Assembly: GCA_900769555.1 (NCBI GenBank)
Contig: CAAGHA010000045.1
Location: 1 to 47,151 of the forward strand
Source: Bacteroidales bacterium
GTDB lineage: Bacteria > Bacteroidota > Bacteroidia > Bacteroidales > Paludibacteraceae
Length of the DNA: 47,151 nucleotides
Reading direction: 5' to 3'
The notes beneath the pieces are model-generated. The model was given only the letters and a program-made list of their open reading frames with translations, was not told where the DNA came from and searched no databases. Shown here in pieces: positions 1 to 9,348 of the stretch. Position 1 is the first letter of the stretch. Every line of letters starts with the position of its first letter. Made by a program: the position numbers and the translations under genes.

Positions 1-38
1 ATGGTACTGCAGATTGTGGGAGAGTAGGAGGCCGCCAT
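1..38 (+). rRNA. rrf: 5S ribosomal RNA, 3' end only
   Basis: The first 38 bases match the conserved 3' part of bacterial 5S rRNA: a GGTACTGC segment, then GTGGGAGAGTAGG, then the closing helix strand ending GCCGCCA. The 5' part lies outside the window. A terminator follows at once, as expected at the end of an rRNA operon. The exact 3' end could differ by one or two bases. Confidence 0.75.
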
Positions 39-41
39 CTT

Positions 42-75
42 AAAGGGATCATTCTTTGAATGGTCCCTTTTTTAT
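42..75 (+). terminator. Terminator after 5S rRNA
   Basis: An inverted repeat (AAAGGGATCATT at 42-53, AATGGTCCCTTT at 59-70, with a G-U pair) is followed by a long run of T. It sits directly after the 5S sequence and would end the rRNA operon transcript. Confidence 0.8.
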
Positions 76-279
76 TTTTTATGAATCTGAAGTTTGTTTG
101 TGCATCGTTTTTTTTAATTTAATTACCTCAATTGCTATCAATTGTAGATACGTGTGAAATTATTAAAAATCAGTAATGTATATATTATTTAGTTTATTCT
201 CTTAAAACATCTTGATTATACTTGTTTTTGCTTAATATATTTTTTATCTAAATTCAATGATAAATAGATAAATTTAAAA

Positions 280-309
280 TTGTAAATAAAATTTTTTTCT
301 TTACTTTTG
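280..309 (+). promoter_or_regulatory. Bacteroidota-type promoter for the alcohol dehydrogenase
   Basis: TACTTTTG at 302-309 fits the TAnnTTTG -7 box. TTG at 280-282 lies 19 nt upstream as a -33 element. Transcription would start near 315, about 25 nt before the ATG at 341. Confidence 0.5.
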
Positions 310-340
310 TGATAGAACGAAATTTATTTTTTTTTGTATT

Positions 341-1519
341 ATGGAAAATTTTAACTTTTATAGTCCGACAGAATTTGTTTTTGGACGAAATCGAGAAAAT
401 GAGTGTGGAAAATATGTTTGCAAATATGGCGGTTCAAAAGTTTTGCTTCATTATGGTGGTAAATCGGCAATACGTTCAGGTTTGTTAGATCGTGTAAAAA
501 AATCACTTAATGACGCGAATGTTGAATATATAGAATTAGGAGGAGTTCAACCTAATCCTCATGACTCATTGGTTTATAAAGGAATTGATATTTGTAGAAG
601 AGAGAAGATTGATTTTATACTCGCAGTTGGAGGTGGTTCTGTTATTGACTCTGCAAAGGCAATTGCGATGGGTGTTCTGTATGATGGAGATTTTTGGGAT
701 TTTTACTGTGGACTATCGCCTAAACAAGCTTTGCCAATTGGAACGGTTTTGACAATCGCTGCAGCAGGGAGCGAAGGTTCAGCAGATTCTGTTATTACGA
801 AAGAGGATGGAATGCTTAAAAGAGGAGCAGGAGGTAATTGTCTTCGTCCTAAATTTTCAATCCTAAATCCTGAACTTACATTTACCTTGCCAGCTTATCA
901 AACAGCATGTGGTGCAACAGATATAATGGCTCATATTTTTGAACGGTATTTTACTAATACGAGGGAAGTTGAAGTAACAGACCGTTTATGTGAAGCGCTA
1001 CTTCTTACGATGATAAAAGAGACACCGAGAGTTATTTCAGATCCTTGTAATTATGATGCTCGTGCTAATATTATGTGGGCAGGTATGGTGGCGCATAATA
1101 ATATTGTAGGAGTAGGTAGAGAGCAAGATTGGAATAGTCATGGAATAGAACATGAGTTGTCTGCTCTTTATGATTGCGCTCATGGTGCAGGTTTGGCTGT
1201 AATTATGCCTGCGTGGATGGAACATGTCTATAGACATGATCCTTTAAGATTTGCCCAAATGGCTACCCGTGTTTGGGGATGTGAAATGAATTTTTCAAAT
1301 CCTTCAGTTACTGCAAGGGAAGGAATATGTAAATTTAGACGTTTTCTTCATGATATTGGAATGCCTATTAATTTTGAAGAATTGGGTGCTAAAGAAAGTG
1401 ATATTCCGTATTTAGTTAAAACATTTGGTTTAGGTGAAGGAGAAACAGGTGGATTTGTTCATTTAAAATCTGTAGATATAGAGAAAATTTACAGATTAGC
1501 AGTAAAGGCGAAGTTGTAG
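341..1519 (+). CDS. Iron-containing alcohol dehydrogenase (YqhD/BdhA type)
   Basis: The 392-aa protein is a group III iron-type alcohol dehydrogenase. These cytoplasmic enzymes reduce aldehydes to alcohols with NAD(P)H. The nucleotide-binding GGGS motif is at residues 97-100 in the typical context AVGGGSVIDSAKAIA. Metal ligands can be assigned as D194, H198, H267 and H281, the same spacing as in E. coli YqhD. Length is normal for the family. It stands alone between the rRNA terminator and the carB leader, with its own promoter at 280-309. The physiological substrate cannot be read from the sequence; a broad-specificity aldehyde reductase is the safest call. Confidence 0.92.
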   Translation: MENFNFYSPTEFVFGRNRENECGKYVCKYGGSKVLLHYGGKSAIRSGLLDRVKKSLNDANVEYIELGGVQPNPHDSLVYKGIDICRREKIDFILAVGGGSVIDSAKAIAMGVLYDGDFWDFYCGLSPKQALPIGTVLTIAAAGSEGSADSVITKEDGMLKRGAGGNCLRPKFSILNPELTFTLPAYQTACGATDIMAHIFERYFTNTREVEVTDRLCEALLLTMIKETPRVISDPCNYDARANIMWAGMVAHNNIVGVGREQDWNSHGIEHELSALYDCAHGAGLAVIMPAWMEHVYRHDPLRFAQMATRVWGCEMNFSNPSVTAREGICKFRRFLHDIGMPINFEELGAKESDIPYLVKTFGLGEGETGGFVHLKSVDIEKIYRLAVKAKL

Positions 1520-1589
1520 TCTCTTTTTATAAATTTTATTGTTAATAAAAAAAAAGAATCAATTTTTTTTTTATTATCGTGAAATAGTA

Positions 1590-1692
1590 TAACTTTGCAA
1601 AAATTTGAAAATTTAGAACTTAAGGATATGACAATACATGCAGACATACAAGATTTTGTTGGATTGGGTGTATTGTCTTTTTATCTTTAGTT
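1590..1692 (+). promoter_or_regulatory. Promoter and leader of carB, with a 20-codon ORF
   Basis: TAACTTTG at 1590-1597 is a good -7 box, giving a start near 1603 and a leader of about 155 nt. The leader holds an ATG at 1628 opening a 20-codon ORF (MTIHADIQDFVGLGVLSFYL) that stops at 1688-1690, two bases before a strong terminator stem. GACAATACA at 1630-1638 is exactly complementary to TGTATTGTC at 1669-1677, which is followed by a T-rich stretch. This layout resembles a transcription attenuator such as the E. coli pyrBI leader. That the ORF is translated or senses pyrimidines is inference. Confidence 0.45.
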
Positions 1693-1718
1693 GCGTTGTT
1701 TTTCAACGCTTTTTTTTT
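1693..1718 (+). terminator. Intrinsic terminator inside the carB leader
   Basis: GCGTTG at 1693-1698 pairs perfectly with CAACGC at 1704-1709 across a five-T loop, followed by nine T residues (1710-1718). It lies between the carB promoter and the carB start at 1761, so it would end carB transcripts early unless its folding is prevented. Confidence 0.7.
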
Positions 1719-1760
1719 GTACGTAAAAATTAGCATAAGAATTATATAAAATACAAGAAG

Positions 1761-4700
1761 ATGAAGTCACAAGAAATTAAGAAGGTCGTTCTATTGGGGT
1801 CAGGAGCCCTTAAGATTGGACAAGCAGGAGAGTTTGACTATTCCGGCTCTCAAGCATTAAAAGCAATGCGAGAAGAGGGAATATCTACAGTGTTAATCAA
1901 TCCGAATATTGCGACAATTCAAACTTCGGAAGGAGTTGCAGATAAAGTCTATTTCTTGCCGATTACTCCTTATTACGTGGAGGAGGTTATAAAGAAGGAA
2001 CAGCCTGATGGTATCTTGTTGGCTTTTGGAGGGCAAACAGCGTTGAATTGCGGTGCAGAGTTGTATAATTCGGGAGTTCTAGATAAATATGGAGTAAAAG
2101 TTTTAGGAACTTCTGTCGAAGCTATTATGATTACTGAAGATCGTGATTTGTTTGTTAAGAAATTAAATGAAATTCAAGCCAAAACTCCTGTGTCAGAGGC
2201 AGTAGAGACTATGGAAGATGCTCTTAGGGTAGCAAACAGAATCGGATTCCCGGTTATGGTTCGTTCTGCTTATGCGTTAGGTGGTTTGGGTTCTGGTATT
2301 TGTCAGAATGAAGCTGAATTTCGCGAGTTATGTGAAAGTGCCTTAGCTCATTCGAAACAAATTTTGGTTGAAGAGTCGCTGAAAGGTTGGAAAGAGATAG
2401 AATTTGAGGTTATTAGAGATAAAAATGATCATTGTTTTACAGTGGTTCCGATGGAAAATTTTGATCCATTGGGAATTCATACTGGAGAAAGTATTGTAGT
2501 AGCTCCGATTATATCGTTAAGTCAAACTCAAATTGAGCTTTTGCAGGAAATTGCAATCAAAACAGTTCGTCATATTGGAATTGTTGGGGAATGTAATATT
2601 CAATATGCATTTAATGCAGAGACTAATGATTATAGAATCATAGAAATAAATGCGAGATTGAGTCGTTCTTCTGCGTTGGCATCCAAAGCTTCTGGTTATC
2701 CTTTGGCATTTGTTGCTGCAAAATTAGCATTGGGTTATTCTTTGGATCAAATAGGAGAGATGGGTACGCCAAATTCTGCGTATGTGGCTCCTTCTGTTGA
2801 TTATATGATTGTAAAGATTCCTCGTTGGGATTTGTCTAAGTTTGTCGGCGTTGATCGACAGATTGGTTCTGCAATGAAGTCTGTTGGAGAGATTATGTCT
2901 ATTGGAAAGTCCTTTGAAGAGATTATTCAGAAAGGGCTTCGTATGATTGGACAAGGAATGCACGGATTTGTAGGAAATCAAGATATTGAATTTGATGATT
3001 TAGATAAAGAATTGTCTTGTCCTACTGATATGCGTATTTTTGCAATTGCATCGGCATTGGAAAAAGGATATAGTGTAGAGAAGATTGTTGATTTAACAAA
3101 AATCGATACTTGGTTTATCAGTAAACTTAAGAATATTGTCGATTACACCAAAGTGTTAGGACAATATAATGATATAGATAAAATACCTGCAGATGTTATG
3201 AAAGAGGCTAAGCGTTTAGGATTTTCAGACTTCCAAATTGCACGCTATACAGAACAACCTGAAGGTAATATGGAGAAAGAAATGTTACGTGTAAGAGCCG
3301 CACGTAAAAAACAAAATATAGTTCCAGCTGTCCGTAGAATCAATACAATTGCGTCTGAACACCCCGAATTGACAAACTATTTGTATATGACTTATGGTGT
3401 AGAAGAACATAGTATTAGTTACGAATACAAAAATGATAAGTCTATAGTTGTTTTGGGTTCGGGAGCATATCGAATAGGTTCTTCAGTAGAGTTTGATTGG
3501 TGTTCGGTAAATGCAGTCCAAACAGCACGTAAGTTGGGTTATAAGTCAATTATGATTAATTATAATCCTGAGACAGTTTCTACTGATTATGATATTTGTG
3601 ATAGACTTTATTTCGATGAATTGAGTTTTGAACGCGTTCTTGATGTTATTGATCTTGAAACTCCTCGTGGTGTGATTGTTTCTGTGGGAGGGCAAATTCC
3701 TAACAACTTGGCAATGAAGTTGTATCGTCAAAATGTTCCAATCTTAGGAACTTCTCCGATTTCAATTGACCGTGCGGAGAATAGACATAAATTCTCTGCA
3801 ATGTTGGATCAATTAGGTATTGATCAACCTCGTTGGGGTGAGTTGACAAGTTCTGAAGATGTTGATAAATTTATTGAAGAGGTTGGTTTCCCGGTTCTAA
3901 TCAGACCTTCGTATGTTTTGTCAGGTGCTGCAATGAATGTATGTTATAATAGAGAGCAAATGGATACATTCTTGAAGATGGCTGCAAAGGTATCTAAAGA
4001 GTATCCTGTTGTAGTTTCTGAATTTTTACAGGGAGCAAAGGAAATTGAATTTGATGCAGTAGCAAAGAATGGTGATGTTATTGAGTATGCGATATCAGAA
4101 CATGTTGAGTTTGCAGGGGTTCATTCAGGAGATGCTACATTGGTCTTCCCAGCGCAAAAGATTTATTTAGAAACTGCTCGTCAAATAAAGAAAGTAAGTA
4201 AAAAAATTGCTAAAGAGTTAAATATTAGTGGTCCATTTAATATTCAATTCTTGGCAAAGGATAATTCAGTTAAGGTTATTGAGTGTAACTTACGTTCATC
4301 ACGTAGTTTCCCATTTGTTTCTAAAGTGTTAAAACGTAATTTCATCGAAACTGCAACTAAGATTATGTTGGATGTTCCTGTTGAAAAACCGGATTCTTCA
4401 ACATTTGATATTGAATATGTTGGTGTGAAGGCTTCTCAATTTTCTTTTGCAAGATTACATAAGGCAGACCCTATTTTGGGCGTTGATATGTCTTCAACAG
4501 GTGAGGTCGGTTGTATTGGTGCTGATTTTGATGAAGCAATATTGAACTCTTTGATTTCTGTAGGATACAATGTGCCTAAAAAAGGAGTATTGGTTTCTTC
4601 CGGAGATATTAGAGGTAAAGTGGATTTGTTAGATTCTTGCAAGATTTTGAGTGAGAATGGTTATGTTATGTATGCAACTGAAGGAACTCAGAAATTTTTA

Positions 4701-4982
4701 GCCGAAAATGGTATTCAATCTACGATGGTAAGTTGGCCGGATGAAGATAATTCTAATGAGAATATAATGTCGTTGTTGCAAGAACATAAAGTTGATTTGG
4801 TTATCAATATACCTAAGAATCATACTCGTAGAGAGTTGACAAATGGGTATAAAATCAGACGTGCATCAATTGATCATAATATTCCTTTGATGACCAATGC
4901 TCGCTTGGCAGGTGCATTTATTAAGGCGTTCTGTTCAACAAATCCAGAAGAGGTGCAAATAAAGAGCTGGCAAGAGTATTAA
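1761..4982 (+). CDS. carB: Carbamoyl-phosphate synthase large subunit
   Basis: The 1073-aa protein has the full CarB layout. It has two homologous halves, each with a carbamate-kinase-like/ATP-grasp domain (first starting near residue 10, second near 550), and a C-terminal MGS-like regulatory domain from about residue 935 (motif YATEGTQKFL). With the glutaminase subunit CarA it makes carbamoyl phosphate from bicarbonate, glutamine and two ATP for pyrimidines and arginine. Length matches the family. carA is not adjacent: the upstream gene is an alcohol dehydrogenase and the downstream gene belongs to polysaccharide synthesis, so carB is transcribed alone here. Its leader suggests attenuation, and a hairpin terminator follows at 5017-5068. 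Confidence 0.97.
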   Translation: MKSQEIKKVVLLGSGALKIGQAGEFDYSGSQALKAMREEGISTVLINPNIATIQTSEGVADKVYFLPITPYYVEEVIKKEQPDGILLAFGGQTALNCGAELYNSGVLDKYGVKVLGTSVEAIMITEDRDLFVKKLNEIQAKTPVSEAVETMEDALRVANRIGFPVMVRSAYALGGLGSGICQNEAEFRELCESALAHSKQILVEESLKGWKEIEFEVIRDKNDHCFTVVPMENFDPLGIHTGESIVVAPIISLSQTQIELLQEIAIKTVRHIGIVGECNIQYAFNAETNDYRIIEINARLSRSSALASKASGYPLAFVAAKLALGYSLDQIGEMGTPNSAYVAPSVDYMIVKIPRWDLSKFVGVDRQIGSAMKSVGEIMSIGKSFEEIIQKGLRMIGQGMHGFVGNQDIEFDDLDKELSCPTDMRIFAIASALEKGYSVEKIVDLTKIDTWFISKLKNIVDYTKVLGQYNDIDKIPADVMKEAKRLGFSDFQIARYTEQPEGNMEKEMLRVRAARKKQNIVPAVRRINTIASEHPELTNYLYMTYGVEEHSISYEYKNDKSIVVLGSGAYRIGSSVEFDWCSVNAVQTARKLGYKSIMINYNPETVSTDYDICDRLYFDELSFERVLDVIDLETPRGVIVSVGGQIPNNLAMKLYRQNVPILGTSPISIDRAENRHKFSAMLDQLGIDQPRWGELTSSEDVDKFIEEVGFPVLIRPSYVLSGAAMNVCYNREQMDTFLKMAAKVSKEYPVVVSEFLQGAKEIEFDAVAKNGDVIEYAISEHVEFAGVHSGDATLVFPAQKIYLETARQIKKVSKKIAKELNISGPFNIQFLAKDNSVKVIECNLRSSRSFPFVSKVLKRNFIETATKIMLDVPVEKPDSSTFDIEYVGVKASQFSFARLHKADPILGVDMSSTGEVGCIGADFDEAILNSLISVGYNVPKKGVLVSSGDIRGKVDLLDSCKILSENGYVMYATEGTQKFLAENGIQSTMVSWPDEDNSNENIMSLLQEHKVDLVINIPKNHTRRELTNGYKIRRASIDHNIPLMTNARLAGAFIKAFCSTNPEEVQIKSWQEY

Positions 4983-5016
4983 AATCGTAAATTAAGGAAG
5001 AAAAACGATAATAAAG

Positions 5017-5068
5017 CATACGTCAATATATGTAAGGTTTTAACTTACATGTGACGTATGTTTTTTTT
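5017..5068 (+). terminator. Terminator after carB
   Basis: CATACGTCA at 5017-5025 pairs with TGACGTATG at 5052-5060. An inner ATGTAAG/CTTACAT pair lengthens the stem. Eight T residues follow. Confidence 0.85.
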
Positions 5069-5129
5069 GTTTTGGTTACTTTTTAATGAGTTGAATATTT
5101 GGCTGAAAGGCTTCTGTGTTATAAGTTTG

Positions 5130-5161
5130 TTTGTCGATTTCTTTAAAATAGTTTATCTTTG
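5130..5161 (+). promoter_or_regulatory. Promoter of the polysaccharide polymerase/ligase pair
   Basis: TATCTTTG at 5154-5161 is a canonical -7 box. TTTG at 5130-5133 lies 20 nt upstream. Transcription would start near 5167, about 75 nt before the gene at 5241. Confidence 0.6.
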
Positions 5162-5240
5162 TACGAAGATGATGTTCGTTTATTTTCCTATTAAGGATAA
5201 TTAAACAATCTCTTGTAAAATAGGTGAAATTTAAGTAATA

Positions 5241-6341
5241 ATGTTCATATACGTTTTATTAACATTTTTTCTTGCCTTTGTAGCTATTATTGCTAATAGG
5301 TTTAATGAGCGAAGCAAAAAAATAATGTACATTGCTTGCGGTGTTGTGTTGTTTTTTGTAGTCGTTTTGAGAAATTATGAAGTTAGTAGGGATTTTTCTG
5401 TGTATGAGAGATTATATGGCTATGCACCTTCGCTATCGTTGTTAAAGCGGTCTTTTTTAGATTATTATTCGGAGTGTACTTCTGAGTTAAGCTATTCATT
5501 TCTATGCACATTCTTGAAATCTACGGGGAATTCTGATACAACGAACTATATAATAATATTTACTTTATATGCTTTATTGGGAGTCTCTGCCAAATTGTAT
5601 GGAATAAAAAGATTGACGAATTTTGAGTTTTATTCGCTTTTTATCTATTCTTGTAACTTGTTTTTGCTGCATGAGATGACCCAAATTCGTGCGGGGGTTG
5701 CTATTGGTATAATTTTTATTGCTTTGGCTGAGTTGAGGGATGAGCGTAAATTAAACTTTTGTTTATGGATTTTGCTCGCAACTTTTTTCCATTTTTCGTC
5801 ATTGATGGTTTTAGTTGTTCTCCTTTTTTACAAATATAGAGCTAACTCTTTATTTTGGAGTATAACCTTTGCTGTAAGTATGATTGTTTATTTTGCTAAA
5901 GTTGATATTTTTTCTGTTTTTGGATTAATCCCGGTGGAGTATTTTCAGTATAAGTTAAAACTTTATCTAGAAATGCAGGAGAAGGACCCGATAAAAGTCA
6001 ATTTTTTTAACATTGCATTTTTGATACAAAATATCATTATTATTATCTGTTTTTATTATCAGAAGGAGATAGAAAAGATTAATTCTTCAGTCAATATATT
6101 ATTGAATATGGCATGTTTATCTTCTTGTAGTTATCTTCTTTTTACTCAAATTCCAGCTTTCTCAGTTAGGATTAGTGAAGTGTTTAATTGTGGACTGATA
6201 ATACTCATTCCTCTAATTACAAGAGCTTTTAAACCAAAAGCATTAGCAGAAGCTTTGGTTGTTATTATTGGGTTCTGTTTCTTTTATATCTATGTATTCC
6301 ATTCTGAAATAGTTCGGGACTATAAATTTATATGGTCATGA
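5241..6341 (+). CDS. EpsG-family polysaccharide polymerase-like membrane protein
   Basis: The 366-aa protein is almost entirely hydrophobic, with about 9-10 predicted membrane segments. The segment RAGVAIGIIFIALAEL near residue 151, and a pattern of short loops rich in Y, F and R, are typical of the EpsG family. Members of that family are Wzy-like polymerases that join repeat units on the periplasmic side of the inner membrane. Its last bases overlap the start of the ligase-like gene (ATGA overlap), so the two are co-transcribed. The family is variable in sequence and the assignment rests on topology and a weak motif. A general O-antigen polymerase is the alternative. Confidence 0.75.
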   Translation: MFIYVLLTFFLAFVAIIANRFNERSKKIMYIACGVVLFFVVVLRNYEVSRDFSVYERLYGYAPSLSLLKRSFLDYYSECTSELSYSFLCTFLKSTGNSDTTNYIIIFTLYALLGVSAKLYGIKRLTNFEFYSLFIYSCNLFLLHEMTQIRAGVAIGIIFIALAELRDERKLNFCLWILLATFFHFSSLMVLVVLLFYKYRANSLFWSITFAVSMIVYFAKVDIFSVFGLIPVEYFQYKLKLYLEMQEKDPIKVNFFNIAFLIQNIIIIICFYYQKEIEKINSSVNILLNMACLSSCSYLLFTQIPAFSVRISEVFNCGLIILIPLITRAFKPKALAEALVVIIGFCFFYIYVFHSEIVRDYKFIWS

Positions 6342-8053
6342 TAAAAAAGCTCGGTTATATAGAGGAGATTTCCTTTTATCTTTTTGCCTTCTTTTGTTGT
6401 TTCCCGCAGAAAATATCTTCTTTATTTTTAATAATATATGGGACAATATTTTTTGTTAACATAATAGTTAAATTTAAAAATGAGGGAAAGATATCGATAA
6501 ATTGTTGTAAAGGGACAATTCCATCTTGGATTCTAATAGCTTTCTCTGTTTATAGTTTTCTCACTATTTTTTATGCGGAAAATTCGCAACTCGTTCTAAG
6601 TCGAATTTTTGAGCAACGGCTTACTCTGTTGCTTCTTCCTTTTATAGCCATTCTTCAGAGAAGTAAAATTGATTTTATTCTCTTTTTGAAAATTTTTGTA
6701 CTTGGCAACTTTTTCTTTATTGTTTATTCTTATTTCTATATTTTTTATCAATATTGGGTAGTAAAAGAACCTGTTCTACACAGAGATTTCTTGTCTAATT
6801 TTACCCATGTTTGCTGTCAATTACAATATCGTACATATGCATGTTTAAATATTGTAATTAGTTATGCAGCAATTGTTTATCTTTTATTGAAGAGAGAGAT
6901 TTCTATAGCTGTTACTTTAATCTATTTTATAACTTCATTTTTTTTCTTTATTTTAAATAATTCTCGAGCAGAGGATATTGCTTTATTAGTCGTTTTTGTA
7001 ACGTTGTTGATTTATACTTTTAAAAGGAATAAAATGCAAACTATTTCGATTTTTGTATTAGGTTGTTCATTATTGTTTCTAAGTGTAAAAATTTTTCCGT
7101 ATAGTCGGTTGGCTCAACAATTTTATAAATTTGAAAAAATAAAAAAATTATCGGCATTAGATGATCCGAGAATTTGTATATGGGATTGTGCTTTGGACTT
7201 AGCAAACTCTTCTATTTGTAGAGGGTTGGGAGTTAATAACTATGAAGAAAAATTGGTTGAAGAATATGAAAAAAGAGATTTTAAACAAGGTGTTATCTCA
7301 AAATATAATACACATAATCAATTCTTAGGTTTCCTATTGGAATTTGGACTTGTTGGATCTATTTTATTGCTGATATTATTATTGTCGATTTATTTTGTTT
7401 CAGAAAAGGAACGACGCCTGTTTTATTTTCAGCTAACTGGAATCTTAATAATTTCTTTCTTTTTTGAAAATATGCTTGATCGTTATGCCGGATGTGCAAC
7501 GTTAGCTCTATTTGTTCTGTCAAATAGTTTTACTCATAGGACGCTAAATAATAAATCCCCTAAGAATTTAAATAGTGTTTTATTTCTTCTATCTTGTGTT
7601 GTTTACCTACTTTTCTTTATTACTTTTTACTTTAATAAAAATCATAACAATGCTTGTACGATAGATTATACTCTATTTTCATCTATTGAGGATACGGATG
7701 AAAAAATCTATGAATTTTTTGAAGAGAAAGAGCATCCATCATCGTCAGAAGGGTATATTAAAGCATTTAATGAAATTGCTGTTGTTAGAAGCGAGCGAGA
7801 AGAACGTAAATCGTTTCAAATTGATTGTTTAGTTGATACCTCATATCAAGGGGAAATTGTTGGAGTGAGTATTGAAGATGAAAATAGAACCTCAATAGAT
7901 GTTGAGGTATATGATATGAATAGAAAAGGTGAATGGCAAACTCTTAGTGTAAACATTTCTAAAGGAAGTCAATGTGTTGTTTTATTTACGATCACACATT
8001 TGATCAATCCTCTTCCTATTAAATTGAAAAATCCAAGGATAGTAAATCTTTAA
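6338..8053 (+). CDS. O-antigen ligase/Wzy_C-family membrane protein with a soluble C-terminal domain
   Basis: About 571 aa from the ATG at 6338, which overlaps the upstream stop as ATGA; an ATG at 6332 is also possible. Some ten membrane segments are followed by the hallmark periplasmic loop with NTHNQFLGFLLEFG (histidine near residue 326), the signature of WaaL/Wzy_C proteins. NNSRAED near residue 207 supplies a conserved arginine. Such enzymes move undecaprenyl-linked glycan to lipid A core or another acceptor. Unusually, about 135 residues (from ~437) follow the last membrane segment and look soluble and beta-rich; I do not recognise this part. The stop shares the bases TTAA at 8050-8053 with the convergent acyltransferase gene. 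Confidence 0.85.
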   Translation: MIKKLGYIEEISFYLFAFFCCFPQKISSLFLIIYGTIFFVNIIVKFKNEGKISINCCKGTIPSWILIAFSVYSFLTIFYAENSQLVLSRIFEQRLTLLLLPFIAILQRSKIDFILFLKIFVLGNFFFIVYSYFYIFYQYWVVKEPVLHRDFLSNFTHVCCQLQYRTYACLNIVISYAAIVYLLLKREISIAVTLIYFITSFFFFILNNSRAEDIALLVVFVTLLIYTFKRNKMQTISIFVLGCSLLFLSVKIFPYSRLAQQFYKFEKIKKLSALDDPRICIWDCALDLANSSICRGLGVNNYEEKLVEEYEKRDFKQGVISKYNTHNQFLGFLLEFGLVGSILLLILLLSIYFVSEKERRLFYFQLTGILIISFFFENMLDRYAGCATLALFVLSNSFTHRTLNNKSPKNLNSVLFLLSCVVYLLFFITFYFNKNHNNACTIDYTLFSSIEDTDEKIYEFFEEKEHPSSSEGYIKAFNEIAVVRSEREERKSFQIDCLVDTSYQGEIVGVSIEDENRTSIDVEVYDMNRKGEWQTLSVNISKGSQCVVLFTITHLINPLPIKLKNPRIVNL

Positions 8054-9060
8054 CCAAGTATAAATGCAAGTGGAGTCTTTCTTATGAGAATGGATATCGC
8101 CCAAGATAAACCAACAGAGAGTATTAAAAGTATAAAAGGTGCAATAAGTTCGTAATTGTTCATAAATTGTATTACATAGTCAAATTCTAAAAAGTAGAGT
8201 AAAATGATGGAATGAAGTAGGTATATTCCCATGCTATTTTTATCTAATGACTTGTAAAAATCTTTATTTATGAATTGTAGTCTATTAATGTTTAATTTAA
8301 GATAACTAAATATTGTAACAACAACGCATAATCCAATAATTCGAGAGATTGTGTAGGAACTAAAATAGTTTTCGCTTGTAAATAAGTATAGAAGAATACT
8401 TTCTAATGCAATAGCTATAGGAAAAATAAATAAAGGGATTTTTGTTGTTACTAAATCTGTAACATTGTATTTTGCAAATAGTATACCTAAAAAGAATGCA
8501 GGAAAGTATAATACAAACATATTTAAACATAAAAATGAAGGTAGAAGATTGAAATGATTTCCAATAATAAATAAAAAGCTGAAGCCTAAGAATATTATAA
8601 TATCCAAGATTAAAGGGGATTTTTCTAAAAATTTAATACATAATGAACTGAATAAGAAACACCACATCAACATGAGTAAGAACCATAAGTGATCTATTGA
8701 ATAAAATATTCCGAATAAGTTACATCTACCGGGGAAAAAATACATAATATAACAATACCAAATAATATAAGGAACAATTAATCTCTTGGCTTTTGAACTT
8801 ATGAATTGTAAAGTGTTTTTGTATTTGTTAAAATTAATTCGAAAGTATTCGTATAAGTAACCAGAAATAAAGCAAAAGGCGGGAATAGCAATCGCATTAA
8901 TAAATATTTGAGCTTGTTTGTAAAAAGGACTTTGAATAATGCCAAAGTTCCATGATTCTTGATTTATGTAAGTGCAAATGTAGGGTATGATGCAATGCGT
9001 ATATATAATCATTAGCATCGCTAAAATTCTTATCAATGATATATCTACTCTTCTCTCCAT
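8050..9060 (-). CDS. Acyltransferase-3 (OafA-type) membrane protein
   Basis: The 336-aa protein begins with RRVDISLIRILAMLMIIYTH, the typical N-terminus of acyltransferase-3 proteins, including the catalytic-type histidine near residue 22. About ten membrane segments follow, and the C-terminal MGIYLLHSIILLYFL segment is also family-typical. These inner-membrane enzymes pass acyl groups, usually acetyl, to sugars on the periplasmic side. It is only distantly similar to the two acyltransferases at 20.6-23.7 kb and has no adjacent GWxxD partner. It is convergent with the ligase-like gene, and their stops overlap. Confidence 0.85.
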   Translation of the reverse strand: MERRVDISLIRILAMLMIIYTHCIIPYICTYINQESWNFGIIQSPFYKQAQIFINAIAIPAFCFISGYLYEYFRINFNKYKNTLQFISSKAKRLIVPYIIWYCYIMYFFPGRCNLFGIFYSIDHLWFLLMLMWCFLFSSLCIKFLEKSPLILDIIIFLGFSFLFIIGNHFNLLPSFLCLNMFVLYFPAFFLGILFAKYNVTDLVTTKIPLFIFPIAIALESILLYLFTSENYFSSYTISRIIGLCVVVTIFSYLKLNINRLQFINKDFYKSLDKNSMGIYLLHSIILLYFLEFDYVIQFMNNYELIAPFILLILSVGLSWAISILIRKTPLAFILG

Positions 9061-9348
9061 ATTTAGTATGTAGATGTTACATAATATACAAATATAATGT
9101 TTTTTTTTGTTATTCTCTTTGTTCAGTAGTATTTTGTCTGTTTTTTTTACTATCTTTACCCTAAAATAAGGATGTTGGTTGAAGTATAACTAAATTTTTT
9201 TCATTTGATATTTATTTAGTGTTATATGTGCTAGTAAGTGTTATTTTTTAAAGGATTTATTTATACATTCATTTAAGAGAATTTGCTTCTTGTAATTTTT
9301 TTCGGCATCTCTTTTTAAGTAGTTACTACTGATTTGTATTTTTTTTGT
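9061..9348. other. Divergent intergenic region
   Basis: No gene is visible. On the plus strand TATCTTTA at 9151-9158 resembles a -7 box but lacks a well-placed -33 element. The DNA is very T-rich, with no clear terminator or repeat. It separates the minus-strand acyltransferase from the plus-strand glycosyltransferase and must contain promoters for both. Confidence 0.4.
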
